Positions 1 through 11,575 of a DNA stretch of 64,000 nucleotides are shown in pieces. Position 1 is the first letter of the stretch. Each line of letters begins with the position of its first letter. Made by a program: the position numbers and the translations under genes. The DNA is from Gambelia wislizenii (lineage: Eukaryota > Chordata > Lepidosauria > Squamata > Crotaphytidae), in the NCBI GenBank assembly GCA_030847615.1, contig JAUMIR010000005.1, forward strand, positions 171,892,596 through 171,956,595, read 5' to 3'. The notes under the pieces are model-generated. The model was given only the letters and a program-made list of their open reading frames with translations. It ran no database searches and was not told where the DNA came from.

Positions 1-1660
1 CCCTTGTCTAGATCAGCCCTAAGTATAGATCCAGCCTCATTACCATGATCCAATACCTTCTTTAGATAGCGTAGATACATACTAGGGGGTAAAGTGTATC
101 CAACCATTGTTCAAACAATTATAGAATATACTCTGTGTCCTTGCAGTCACCCAATGCACATGGTCAACTATCTCCTCACTCACCCAGTATAATGTATGCG
201 TTTTCCTTGCATTACACCTCATCCTTGTGCGACTTCCCAGAACGTGCAAACACTTGTGTATTGGTGCTTACACTGATGTAGTGTCCCAATGGGATTGGGG
301 CCCATGCATTTAATCAACACTGTCCAAACTATCTATCTTGCCTGTGTACAGATACACAGAGAAAACGCCTTCCTAGCTGAGATCCTTCTCTTCTGTCAGA
401 TCATGACCACCTCCCAGTCTGACAAATGGGAACTTGCAGTACTTTTGGCACACATAAATACAGTTTATCTGGCTGGGCTCAGGCTTCTACCTGAACTTTT
501 CTTAAAATACTTCTACTTCAGTAATTAGAGATCTGTCTCTCACTGCAGAGGATGCTGAACATAAAAGATAAATGAACAGTTATAGTACAGAATCTAGAGG
601 TGCTTCTAAATGTGATTTTCTGCTTCAACCATTTCTCTTTAGCTTCTAACAAAATTGGCATTATTATCCCCCAAAGTGCTAAAATAGATTAGCAATGACA
701 ACAGCAATGGGTGGCCAAGTTTCTCATTCCAAATGAATACAGCAACAATTAGTTTACCACCTGTGGTTCATAATTAAACCCTTGTCAATCAGTGCTTCAA
801 TTGGCTACAAGAAATGGAATTTTACTAACTGGCAACCCAAGACATTTGGCAGAACTATACACTGACTATTTCATGTAGGCAATAGGTCCATACTAAATAG
901 CTGTGTTGTTTAATGGATGCTGAAGAGGTAGTTGGTTCAAGCCACTGGTGGGGGAAAAGCAACTGGAAAAAAAAATCTTTGTTTTCTTTTAGTGTTTCCA
1001 TTAATTGTCCTCAGTATTAAAGCTGCTGGGGAAGTGTCATTTGTGCTGAATGAGTTAGTACTAATAGTTATGGCCTATGCTACCTAATTTAGAGTAAAAA
1101 TTTATGTTCTGTATTGAATCAGATGGACATAGACTAAACTAAACTCTTTTACATTGGCTAATTGCCAATGTAGTCTGTATATATCTGAAAAATGATAGGC
1201 CTTAATTAAAACAACAGAGAATAAATAACCAAAGCACAGGCAATTCATCTTTCAGGGGTTTGGGGGATCTGGCTCCATTGTTAAATCCTACATTTTAACA
1301 TTATATCATCCAGCTGTCCTGATTTAGCAGGCACAGTGCTGATCAATCCTCTGTCATTCCACTTTTTCAGCTGCTTTTAAAATGTCCCAGTTTCTCATAG
1401 CTCCTCTCACTTTCTCCCTTTGTTCTTGGCTTCCTTCCAATTGTGCAAAAGTAGAGTTAAGTTTTATGAAAAGGTACTCTCAATCTCCAACAGAAAAAAG
1501 CAGGATGTATTGAGGCTTGCACATTTGTTATGGCCATTTTTTTAGACAGCTATTAATTCTAAGACTATATGTGATGGTATTTTTTCTTGTATTCAAGGAT
1601 ACAATTGCTGTTGATATACGTTTTAATAATATTTAAAAAAAACAGTTAAAGTACAAAAGT
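1..1660. other. AT-rich intron sequence, nothing recognised
   Basis: No repeat family, exon or RNA gene was recognised. A 79-codon open frame at 289-528 has no recognisable domain and lies in low-information sequence. Confidence 0.6.
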
Positions 1661-1885
1661 AGTTTGTACTCACTTCAGCAGGGAAGGGAGGAGAGGTGGG
1701 GGTGGAGTGTTGCCCTTCCCTTTAGACTCAGGTAAAAACAAACTGCTGCACCTCTTCTAGCTTGTGCATTCTTCCTCATTAATCATTTTTGCCATCTTGA
1801 CCATACTCTGATGTTGCTTGGCCCAATGTGTCCCTGTTTTTATCTGTGAAATGTGGTGGGTGTGTAACATGATAGATGAATACCC
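1661..1885 (+). repeat. Dispersed repeat D, copy 1
   Basis: Shares a long collinear stretch with 34930-35125: CCCTTTCCCT and TAGACTCAGG, then AGTTTGTGCATT-like sequence, a TTCCT(C/T)ATTAAT block, TTTGCCATCT and TCTGATGTTGC. The similarity spans about 180 bp with substitutions. Family unknown; its limits are set only by where the two copies stop matching. Confidence 0.6.
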
Positions 1886-2152
1886 GACTAAAGCTTGTAA
1901 GTATATAGCACCTGGAAGTGATTGAAGATAGCCACAATTGCAGGGTAGTAAAGTAGTATCTGTAAATATCAGAGTTTCAGTCCCATTGTACCAGTTGGCT
2001 ATGAAATATTACTTTGTGGGTAAGCACTGGAACATCTAGAAAGACTTTAGCCATTCACAGAACAATCCTCCTCTCCCTGTGTACATGTTGGCACATCCTT
2101 TTGTAATCTCCAACAGGTGTGTGTTGGCATTTGGCTTTACTATTTGATGATA

Positions 2153-2447
2153 CAGTATAACCCTCGTATCTTCAGAGGGCATATTCCCAAACTTATTATG
2201 GATACCATAAACCTCAGATAACAGCAAACCGTATGAAAATGAACAACTTCTGACCCAAGTATACTGTAGAGTTGTGCGGGATGATCTAGAGAAAACATCT
2301 GTATAGGAATCTCTAGGTCCTCCAGCATGACTCTATGGTCAATGTCCAATGGAAGCATGCCAGAGACTCATTCTGGTGGATATGGAAAGTGCCCAGAGAG
2401 ACCTTTTTTGATGTGGGTAAGTGAATCTGTGGGTACTGGTCATATTG
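2153..2447. mobile_element. Diverged Tigger-like (pogo) MITE
   Basis: The left end CAGTATAACCCTCGTATC follows TA. The right end, read in reverse, is a degenerate copy ending in CCCACAGATTCAC and is also flanked by TA. An internal stretch reads CTCTAGGTCCTCCAG, like the TTTCTAGGTCCTCCAATGTG of the copy at 9405. More eroded than the others. Confidence 0.5.
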
Positions 2448-2599
2448 TATTCAGTCAAGTGATATTTTATTTATTACAAGCCATTTTGACCTTATGTTTA
2501 ACAGTGTTACCCAAAACTCTGTAGGTCCAGGAGGACCTTCTAACACACTAATATCAAGATGGGGAATTAATACACTCGACTTGGCAATGTGAGAGGTGG

Positions 2600-3480
2600 G
2601 TAAAGCCAGGACCTTTTAGACCTATGTATACCAGTACTAAGGAGGAGACTCTAAGCCAAAAGGTACAATTAAATTATCTTTACTGGAAAATAATATCACA
2701 ACATTCACGCAAATACTCAGGCTTCAAGCACTCATACAAGGCTAATGAATAAAGTAGGAAGGACTTGGATAGAGGAATAGAATAAAGGTATGGTGGGTGA
2801 TTCGACACCTGTCCTGCAGAGAAGAGATTCCTGAAGGAAAGGGGTCTCAGAGTTGTGTTCTGAGGCTGCACAGCAAACCAGAAGCATGGAGGGAGGAAGT
2901 GGAACTGTGTGCCTGGCCACACGGTCTAACATGAAGTCAAGAGGAAGAGGAAATGTGTGCAATTTGGTGGTGTTTTGGGCTTATATTTATATGAAATAAT
3001 TCCCTTACAGGGACAGGAGTTGTGGGCGAAATAAAATGGTTATCGGAGGTTCCCTGCCTAAAACAAAGGGAGCTCTGGAAGAGCTAAAGCTCGCTAATGA
3101 TTGCTACCTTAGAATTGAATAGAAAACAGGCAAGGGCTATTGTTGGAGGGAAAAAAGAGAGGAAAATCCCATTTACAAGCAATAAGGGTCTCTTGCTATC
3201 ACCGAGTGGATTAGTGATTTCTCACCTCCAGGTGTTGAGCCTTTATTGAGAGTGTTTGTTTTTGGATGTTTCCACTGGCCCTTCCTTTGATGCATACATA
3301 AATCTCACCCTGGTATTAGGGAGTCCCTGTATACCTGTATCCATGTGGATGGCCACCTTAGCCAAATTACTAAATATGACCAATTATTTGATATTCCAAG
3401 ATGGGGGCTGTCAGGGCATGTAACAGTACCTATAAAAGTTTTGAAGGGGGATTTTTCAACCCTTTAAGGTTTATGAGTGG
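2600..3480 (-). repeat. Possible reverse-oriented LTR-like element
   Basis: Weak pattern. Read on the minus strand there is a TATA-like TATAAATATAAG region and, several hundred bases on, an A/T-rich stretch with a TTTATTCATTAG-type poly(A) signal region. The layout resembles 5240-5900. No TG...CA ends or target duplication were found, so this is a suggestion only. Confidence 0.2.
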
Positions 3481-3899
3481 AGTCTAACAGAAGACTTAAT
3501 ACAACAGTTTATTTAACAACACAGTGCCAGGTTGACTCTGGCTTGGTAGAGTTCCACACCAAACAAGTAATTAAACCAATTTGATATAGAATTCTTACAA
3601 AAAGATGCAGTGGAAGCAACTGAACAACAAAAGGCTATGATGTACATACAAACTTACCAATAGGGAGGAAACCCTATTTCTAAACTATATATCTCACACT
3701 TGCTCTTCTTATTCTAGGGTTCTAGCTCTTATTATATGAGCAGAATATGTCAAGATGTCTTAGAACAAAACTCAGAATTTGTTTTATACTGTATGTTTAA
3801 GTGAACTTGAAGTTGCTAGGAACTTCAACATTTTCCGTGTCTAAGCAAACTGATTTCTGTAGTATGACTGTTTCATTTAAGCCTTATGGTCACTTTCTG

Positions 3900-4335
3900 A
3901 TCATAGAATCATAGAATCATAGAATTGTAGAGTTGGAAGAGACCACGAGGGCCATCCAGTCCAACCCCCCTCCACGCAGGAAATCTTGATCAAAGCATCC
4001 CCGACAGATGGCCATCCAGCCTCTGTTTAAAGACCTCCAGGGAAGGTGAGCCCACCACGCTCTGAGGGAGTGTGTTCCACTGCCAAACAGCTCTTACTGT
4101 CAAAAAGTTCCTCCTAGTGTTGAGGTGGAATCTCTGTTCCTGGAGCTTGCATCCATTGCTCCGTGTTCCAGTCTCTGGAGCAGCAGAAAACAAGTCTGCT
4201 CCATCCTCAGTGTGACACCCCTTCAAATACTTAAACAGGGCTATCATATTGCCTCTTAACCATCTTTTTTCCAGGCTAAATATACCCAGCTCCCTAAGTC
4301 TCTCCTCATAAGGATGTTTCACTTCAATTTCCAAT
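3900..4335 (-). mobile_element. CR1 LINE 3' fragment
   Basis: The plus strand starts with tandem ATCATAGA repeats followed by GAGACCACGAGGGCCATCCA, the typical sauropsid CR1 3' end in reverse. Upstream of that end the minus strand encodes the CR1 ORF2 C-terminus (FKYLKGCHTEDG, FSAAPETGTRSNG, FHLNTRRNFLTV, SPSLEVFKQRLDGHLSGML) and stops at 3990. It is 5'-truncated near 4330, the usual CR1 pattern. Confidence 0.92.
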
Positions 4336-5239
4336 GTAAATAAATAAAGCAACTTTGCAATCTATGCACCCATGCTGCACTGATGCTGTAGCCATATGCA
4401 TAATACATTTCTTTCCCTGGAGTAAATCCTGTTGAGTTCAATTGGCTCATTCATGTTTTGAATCAACATATATAGGATTCTGCTATGAAGCTTGTGTTGT
4501 GAATCTGGTAATAGTGGCTATTTTTAGCAAAGTACCAACCAGGTGTGATATTGTGTTTGTCATTGGGTTCAATATATCAAGTCATGAACAGGTTAGGTAG
4601 GTAACTGCAGCGGGAATGGGGGAAATTTTTTTGCCGTCAACCCACTCTCCAGTAGAGAGAGCCCTGCATCTTCATATGTGAGTGTCAAAATCACTTTGGT
4701 TATTAAGTTTCAATATTTTTAGCCCATTTAGAACATTTTTTTGAGAGTTGTGGTATAAACACAAGTTTAAGTACCATGTCGAGGAGATAGCATTTTTGGA
4801 TAACCTGTGGTGATCTTTTGCTTGGAAAATTTTTTTTTGGGATGCATTGATAGGCTTTGAAGGATCAAAGGGAATTAGAGGCTACAAAAAAGTGTTGGAG
4901 CCACATGAGTCCCATAAGTCATACTTTTTCTGTTATAAATGTTAGAGTGTTGGACTTAAATATGTTCCCACTGAATTATGAAACTCATGGGTTGATCTTG
5001 CCCAGTCACTCACTCTCTGCCTGACTTACCTTGCAAGGTCATAGAGAAGAGATAACATAAAATGCAGAGGAGGAGACATGTCTCCTTGATCTCTTTGGAG
5101 GAATGGCTGAAAATAAATGTAACTAATAATATAAACAATATTCTCATATCACATTGGACAGTGTGTTCTTTGTCCCAGTATGTACTTAAAATAGGGAAAT
5201 AAGCAATTCAAATGCCATAGAAAGAGGTGCAGAACAATT
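4336..5239. other. Intron sequence, only a short CCTATGCA-type palindrome remnant
   Basis: Around 4415-4485 there is a worn copy of the unit seen cleanly at 9184 (GAGTAAATCCTGTTGAGTTCAATTG, then ATAGGATTCTGC). Nothing else was recognised. Confidence 0.45.
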
Positions 5240-5900
5240 TGCAGGATCGTGACCCTATGTATACAGGTGAAGCTATGAAAAATACACAGGAGGCAGATGT
5301 CAAGATTAATTACTGATTCTTTATTGAGTTAACAGGAAACATTCACACACCCCACACATGCACTTTATCAAGCAACAAGACTATCAGAGTAAGACAAGAG
5401 ATAGTTAGAAAAGGAAGTAGTTGAAGGTTTGGGGAATCACTGAAGGTCCTTTTTCTTTGTGAGAAACAGTGCTACTTGTGAGCATCAATTGCACAACTGC
5501 ACAAGAAACTTAGGGTGTTAGGGCTAGAAGGGAACCAGGGAGTGAGTACAAAAGGAAGGAGAAGGGGAGAAGGGATCATGGAACAAGGCAGCATGGGTTG
5601 AGACAGCAAAGGTACTGGACCGTGTGAGGACAAAAGGGGAGGAGGGAATGGGAGGCAGAGCAGCATGGGTTCAGGTAGAAAGGGGCAACTGAACCAAAGA
5701 ATTTTTTTTCCTGGGGGTTTTATAGGAAAATCCCCTTTGAAGTTTGTAACCTAAATAAAAGAACATACAGCTTCTAATAATTTTCAAGTGTTTATACAAA
5801 GGAATTCTGGATAACTAGGTTTGGGGGAAATTGGGGTGATTTGATACTAAGGAATGCTGGGTAGACCCCTCATTGATCCCTGTGGGCTGTAATATGAGCT
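5240..5900 (-). repeat. Possible reverse-oriented LTR-like element
   Basis: The minus strand holds CCTATAAAACCCCC (TATA-like) near 5725. About 400 bp further on it has AATAAAGAATCAGTAATT (poly(A)-like) near 5318. The spacing and purine-rich middle resemble a solo LTR. Termini and a target duplication could not be fixed. Confidence 0.3.
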
Positions 5901-5969
5901 TCATCTACAAAGCAATGAGAGTCACCTTGTATGGTTGATGGCTGCCTCCTCTGAGACAGATGCAGGAAG

Positions 5970-6025
5970 AATCATAGAATTGTAGAGGTGGAAGAGACCA
6001 CCAGGGCCATCCAGTCCAACTCCCA
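5970..6025 (-). mobile_element. CR1 3' terminal scrap
   Basis: AATCATAGAATTGTAGAGGTGGAAGAGACC... then CCATCCAGTCCAAC, about 55 bp of the CR1 3' terminus in reverse orientation. Confidence 0.8.
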
Positions 6026-6238
6026 AGAAGATCATATCTATTTCCAAAGGGGATCTTGTTCTCAGTGCCTTAGGTGTGATTTTCCCAATCATAAAGACAG
6101 CCCATCCTTAGCTTGATTGAATGAATGCCCTTGGCTTAACTCTTTCTAGAGTACTTTTATTTCCTGCTTTGCTTGTGTACAGCACTGTATTGATATCAAG
6201 GCACTGCTTTCAATAAATCAAACCAAAGTGGCTTGTAT

Positions 6239-6571
6239 GGACTTTTCAAATGGGGTAACCCCCCCCCCAGGAGGCTGGGAGAAGAACATGGCTGTCACAC
6301 TTACAGAGCCCCATTTCAGACAGCCCCATCCTCCTATGTCCTCCTCCCAACCTCCTTCTGACCTTTCCCCATGCTGCAGGCGCCACTTTCTATTGACAGA
6401 GGTTTTCCGTCAATAAAAATCGGCACCCACAGCACGGAGGAAGCATGGGGGAAGGTCAGGTGGAGGATGGAGGAGGACGGGGCTGTCTGAAATGGGGCTT
6501 TGTAAGCATGACAGTCCCATTCTTCTCCCAACCTCCTTGGTTTTTTTTTTTTACTCCATTTGAAAAAGTCC
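6239..6571. mobile_element. Full-length palindromic MITE, copy FB1
   Basis: The element is one inverted repeat end to end, with arms of about 150 bp. It starts GGACTTTTCAAATGG and ends ATTTGAAAAAGTCC, and both arms carry GCCCCATTTCAGACAGCCCC. The centre is a second small hairpin (TATTGAC...GTCAATA). A 3-bp TAT flanks both sides (6236-6238, 6572-6574). Relatives lie at 36279 and 47628. Open frames on both strands here are mirror images caused by the palindrome, not genes. The 3-bp duplication suggests a PIF/Harbinger-type mover, but this is unproven. Confidence 0.85.
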
Positions 6572-6574
6572 TAT

Positions 6575-8080
6575 GTCTGTTCTCTGTGTTACAATTGGCT
6601 GTCCATTTAGCCCCCTTCATAAGTGATACAGCCATCTCACAGATTACTATTGTAATTGCAGGAGAGCTGAATTCTGAATACAAAACAGAGCAAAACCATT
6701 TAAAGTATCCATTTTAATTAGTACTTATATTACCCCATATTAATAATCATATCAGTTTATGAACACTGCACACCTTTTGCTTGCAATATACTGGTTAGTG
6801 GGAGCCTAGTTATATTAAGCTGTGACAGAGTAGAAAGAATGATTTAAACACAACTGAGATGGTATGAAGCTAAATATAATGAATTTAAAACACAACAATT
6901 TTTCTCAGCAGCAAGTCCTTCTTCTTCTACCTTCTACCTGAACATCATAATGTGTTCCTCGTTTTATGATAAAAGCTCAGATTTTGCAAAAAAACAAAAA
7001 CAGATTAAGGCTGTACAAACTAGTTAAGGAGGCTTCTAAAAAGGAAGCAAGGATAGTTTTTGTTTTATTTAAAAAAAACATAGTTCATTTTATTTACCCA
7101 AGCTTTAGAATTCATCATTTGTAATATGAATAATATTCCCATAGTTGTAAAGGAGAAACCGGCCATGGGATAATGATGAGTTTGCACAGGTTGTATCTGA
7201 ATATATTTGTAATGGTTGAGAAACTGGTATGACAGATGTACCTTAATCTCAGGAGCAGCATGTTAAAAGTACTTTGTGCTTTTAAAAATTTCACATGGTG
7301 CTACATCCATTGTGAGCATTTCTTGATGTTTTTGTCCCTTTTAGATTTCTCCCCTTATAACAGTTTGACATTTCACTTGATAGCAAACAAGTTGTGTTTA
7401 CTAATGTAGCATGAAAGCCATTACAACCTTGAAGTTTTGTTCCCCTTTGATTTATGAAGCACAAATAAACATGAAGTTGTTGTTTTTCACCAACAATATC
7501 TAATTCTTTCATGATAATGACAACAGGAAGCCATACCTTTGTGTGTGTGTGCGCGCGTGCGCACACACGTATAGGTAAATTATTTTTGCAGTAGAATTTG
7601 ATGGATGAGAGGGTAAGCCAAAGACACCATCCGTTCTGCTCTTAGCTGTTTTGCGGAAATTTTTCCCTGAATGCACCACAAATAACGGGTGTGCTTCACA
7701 GCTTGTTTAGACACTTCCAGGCACACATCTTTATGAAAATCCATACCTCATTAAAGAGAAACTTGGAGGCAGTATGTATATCTGATCTGGGGCTCCCTGT
7801 TCTTCAGACCATTGGAGCAACTGGTGCACATATGGTCCAAAGCATGGGGGCATGAAATGGTAGACAGAGATCCAAAGCGGGATCACCAGGGTTGCAACAT
7901 TGTTATGATGAAGGGAGAAAATGGGCCATTGATTCTAGAGAGAGAGGGAGACCATGCTACTGATATATTTAGCCCCAGGTTAATGTAAATAAATGTATAG
8001 TCCATGCACAAATGATAGATATACAGAAACAATGTTTATACAGAAATAGAATAAAAAACAAAAGGACAACAATCAGTATT
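6575..8080. other. Intron sequence with a short GT/GC tract
   Basis: Alternating purine-pyrimidine GTGTGTGTGCGCGCGTGCGC at about 7541-7568. No gene or clear transposon was recognised. Confidence 0.6.
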
Positions 8081-8540
8081 CCACTTTTTCAAAACAGATA
8101 AGGCATTTCTGCAACCTGGCTCTATGATAATTTTTGGGGGGGCATATTCGGCCTTTTTCAGTGTAATTTTCACACAAATTGTTGATACAACCCCCCCCAC
8201 ACACACACTATTTTGCAAAACAGACATAGTATTTTGAACAAAGCATGATGCCTTTTGTCCCAATCCATTTTTGTGTGAGAAAAGACTCATGCAAAAATTT
8301 GCAGCCCCTCCCCCAATGCAAAATATCTTGTGCCATCTTCTGCCTTGCAGTTGTTTAGATGACCCCCCCCCAAAAAAAAATATCCTCAAAGAATGTGGGC
8401 AGGATACCTTTTGTCCAGATGAGCTCCTGCTGGGAGTCACCATATTGGGAAGGAGGGGGGCTCAAAACTCCAAGTAGTTTGTGATTACAGCTGTTTCTTA
8501 CGATCTTTCTTAAAAAGTATGCAAAAATGAACACCAAAAC
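8080..8540. repeat. Unclassified repeat with homopolymer runs
   Basis: Contains poly-C, poly-A and CA runs. The segment near 8430-8475 (CACCATATTGGGAAGGAGG, then CTCAAAACTCCAAG) is similar to 31300-31350 (CTCCATATTCAGAAAGAGG, then CAAAAACTCCAAA), so it is probably a dispersed repeat. Open frames here come from the homopolymers. Confidence 0.4.
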
Positions 8541-9183
8541 AATAAGTAAAAATATGTGAACAGTTTAAAAAACTAGGAAGTGCATGTTTTTACATGTTGG
8601 ACCAGAAATTTCATTTATCGAGCAGTTCTTTTTGTTAGTCTTTAAGATCTTCATAGTGAGGAAATGTGGATTTCATGTTTTTAAAAGAACTCCTACTGAA
8701 GTAAAGTTCACATGACATCCTGGGTAATATAACGCAAGTTAATATAATGAGTCATAGCAAGCATGGTTTAATGGCTCATTAATGTATGCCTCAGGTGCAT
8801 TTAGCCTAGGCTGTATAATGACAGCTTCATTCCTTCATCCACAAGAAATATATATTGATGGGAATGTCACAACAGTAGAAACTTTTAATAATTTAGTTTG
8901 GTCAGTGGATCAGTAATAAGTAATGAAACATAGTGTTCATTGTGAGAACAACATTTCTGTAAAGTGAATGTCAAAAATATGAGAATAAGTAAGGCTGTCA
9001 GTGGAGAGCTTTTAAAGACTTCCATTGATCACTCACTGGCTTTTCAATGACAAACTATTTAAATGGAATGAACATGGACACCTCAGTATAAGTAATTTTT
9101 TTGAAATATTAAAGGAAGTGTTGCATAACTTGCAATTGAATAAAAGTTATCACAGAGGGAAATACAATTGAATGTCTTCATAG

Positions 9184-9253
9184 TACAATCCTATGCATGT
9201 TTACTCAGTGATTTCACTGAGACTTAATTCTGAGTAAACACACATAGGATTAC
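9184..9253. repeat. About 70-bp palindromic repeat (CCTATGCATGTTTACTCA type)
   Basis: ACAATCCTATGCATGTTTAC and, 30 bp on, the inverse GTAAACACACATAGGATTAC. This small inverted unit is common in reptile introns. Worn relatives lie near 4415, 24485, 27165, 36785 and 53165. Confidence 0.65.
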
Positions 9254-9274
9254 AGCCATTATGTCCTATCACAG

Positions 9275-9400
9275 CAGGAAGAGGAAACATGTGGTCCTCC
9301 AGATGTTGTTGGGTTATACTGTAACTCCCATTGGTATTACAGGAATACTCCAGGACCAAAATAGCCAAAGGGCCCTTAACTGTCAGCTCTACATTATATG
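9275..9400. mobile_element. hAT-like MITE fragment (CAGGAAGAGGAAACATGTGG end)
   Basis: The left end CAGGAAGAGGAAACATGTGG is followed by TCCTCCAGATGTTGTTGG and AACTCCCATTGG. The same terminus occurs inverted at 39400-39422 (CCACATGTTTCCCACCCTG). The right end was not found, so the limit is approximate. Confidence 0.5.
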
Positions 9401-9404
9401 ATTA

Positions 9405-9644
9405 CAGGTTGACCCCCCATATCCACAGATTCAGTATCCACAGTTTCACTTATCCACATCTGAAAAAAATAAGTTCTCCCTAGGCTTTTCTAGGTCCTCC
9501 AATGTGATTCTATTGTCAACCTCCAGTGTTTGTCTCAGTGAAAATAATAGGGTTCCCTATTATCCACGGTTTCAGGTATCCATGAGTGGTGGTGGGGTGG
9601 TGGTGTCTTGGAATGTATCCCAGATGGATATGGGGGTAGGCCTG
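9405..9644. mobile_element. Tigger-like MITE with TA target duplication
   Basis: The left TIR CAGGTTGACCCCCCATATCC and the right GGATATGGGGGTAGGCCTG are inverted copies. TA dinucleotides flank at 9403-9404 and 9645-9646. At 240 bp it is non-autonomous with no transposase. Same terminal type as 30313-30565. Confidence 0.85.
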
Positions 9645-10865
9645 TATTATATTATATTATATTGAATTATATAGTTAAATTAGATTAATATAATATATTT
9701 TATTTTATTCCTCTCTCATGTAAACAGAGCTTGACAAATTAGTTTTAAAGTTATGACTTTAAAGCACTTTAAAGTTATGACATACTAAAGCCATCTATAA
9801 CTGATCAGCAGTAGGATGATGCTCTGAAATTCAGGACACCATCTTGCCACTGTTCAGTTATTGATGGCTTCAGAATGCCATTACATTCATTCTTTTTAGA
9901 AGAAATTTTCCAAATTCTGCTAATAGGCTTTCCAGATAAACCCCCTTCTAATCACTGACCAGATCCAGAGCTCTTTATCATTATCAGAATGCCTTCAGGG
10001 GTGTCTGCTGAAAGCTGGGACCCCGTTTAAGATCATGTAATTTCAGACCATATCCTGATGAAGATTTGCTCCTAATGACTGAATGAACTAAAGCTATAGT
10101 AGTTTAATCAACAAATCTGATTACTAAAGCTTTCACTGCTAGTGATTAGACAGTAGTATTATTTATCTAGAAAATGTCTGCTATATCTAGATTTTCTTCA
10201 ATAAATTAGTTTTAAAATTGGCTTCCAGATGGTGCAGTGTGTAAGGACTATATAATGTTACAACAGTCCTCTTTTATAAGGGGAGAAAAGCTTTGTGGGT
10301 GCTGACCTGGAGAAAATAAACAATATGATTTATCTTTGTCTGGAAAGTAAGGTTTTATCACAGTTTTGGATTAACTTTCTCTGATGTATACTTCAGTTGA
10401 TGAAATATAAGATACTAAGTGGAACTCTATCCCACATCTCCTAAAGGGATGATCATTCTTTAATACTTGTGTAACATAACCCCATCAATAAATCCTTTCT
10501 GAAGTTTCATCCACAGTGCCTTGAAGCTCCAACATTTTGTGAAAGATGTGATTACTAGTCTTGAACTGAAGCAGGGAAGCATGCTGCATTCACAAAACTT
10601 TGTTGAGACGGGGTCTTATGGGCCCAATTCCAATTCCTCTCAGAACCAATAGACAGACTTTCAACAGCTCAGTGAGAAGTGAATCATAATCAGTACCAGT
10701 TCTAAGACTGATAACTAGCTATCCCTTGATTTAGAAATCACACAGAGAAACCACAAATCACTAGAAGTCTTGTAACATTTCCCCTCTACTTTGAATTGAA
10801 GATTACATGAAAACACTTAGGGGAAAATGTAATAATTATGTTTGTCCTGGACATTTAGAAAGGTA
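9645..10865. other. AT-rich intron, nothing recognised
   Basis: Starts with a TTATA-rich tract (9645-9665). No gene or transposon was recognised. Confidence 0.6.
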
Positions 10866-10872
10866 GAATGTA

Positions 10873-11035
10873 TGTCATTGTTGGGTTGTTATGTGTCTTC
10901 AAGTCAAACCTGACTTATGGAAACTTTATCGGCAAGATTTATTCAGAGTGGGTTTGTCATTGCCTTCACCTGAGACTGAGAGAGGTGGCCAGGGTTATTC
11001 AATGTGTTTCCAGGGCTGCAGCCCTAAGAGATGGA
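10873..11035 (-). mobile_element. tRNA-derived SINE with BovB-like tail, partial
   Basis: The plus strand shows the SINE in reverse: CATTGTTGGGTTGTTATGTG, CTTCAAGTC, TGACTTATGG, GGCAAGATTTATTCAGAG, ATTGCCTTCACCTGAG. It loses similarity in the middle, so the tRNA head is missing or eroded. Confidence 0.8.
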
Positions 11036-11575
11036 TTTCTTTACCATCAAAATAGGGGCAGGTTCCCTCATTATCCATTTTTTCCCTTGGTGCCATTTGC
11101 ATTTAATTCCATGAACTTGAGAGCTATTTTGGTGGGTGATAAGAAAAAGCTGACAATTTCGCTTTTACACACTTTCAATTTTTTAAAAACTTCAAGTCCT
11201 TACTGTTTCCTAATGTGTGATTTGGTACTTTCACTAACTCTTCAGAATTCAGCTGAACTAAAATTCCCCCATCAGCACTGGCTAAATTCCATAAGTACAG
11301 CTATTTCCAGCATGGACAGAATGACATTGTACCTTCCTGGCATATGTCTATAAAAATTTAGGAGCCTCTCAGGTAAACAAGAAGGTGGCAAAATGGTACC
11401 TTTCTAGACATTCCTGGTCAAGTTCTATGATTCTCCTAAGGGCAATAAAGTTAAAGTTGAATAATGGTGCTATAACAGTGTAGTGTGATAAGGCCCTTAG
11501 TCTTAGCTGTGAAATGTTGGAAGGACTAGGTTGATATACCCAAGTACCACTACAGTCTCTCTCCCTCTCCTCTCT
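11036..11575. other. Intron sequence, nothing recognised
   Basis: Ends in a CT-rich run just before the LINE fragment. A 161-codon open frame starting in the SINE and running to 11353 has no recognisable domain and is probably chance. Confidence 0.55.

Noticed and set aside
3900..3940. Tandem ATCATAGA units as a CRISPR-like direct repeat array
   Set aside because: These are the normal 3' terminal octamer repeats of CR1 LINEs; no spacers and a eukaryotic context.
6228..6717. Overlapping plus and minus frames around 6.2-6.7 kb
   Set aside because: The full-length palindrome makes both strands read alike. The frames mirror each other and include homopolymer runs.
7541..7568. GT/GC tract as a Z-DNA regulatory element
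   Set aside because: Short and unremarkable for an intron; no supporting context.
10868..11353. 161-codon plus-strand open frame
   Set aside because: It begins inside a reversed SINE and continues into unrecognised intron; no domain or splice context.
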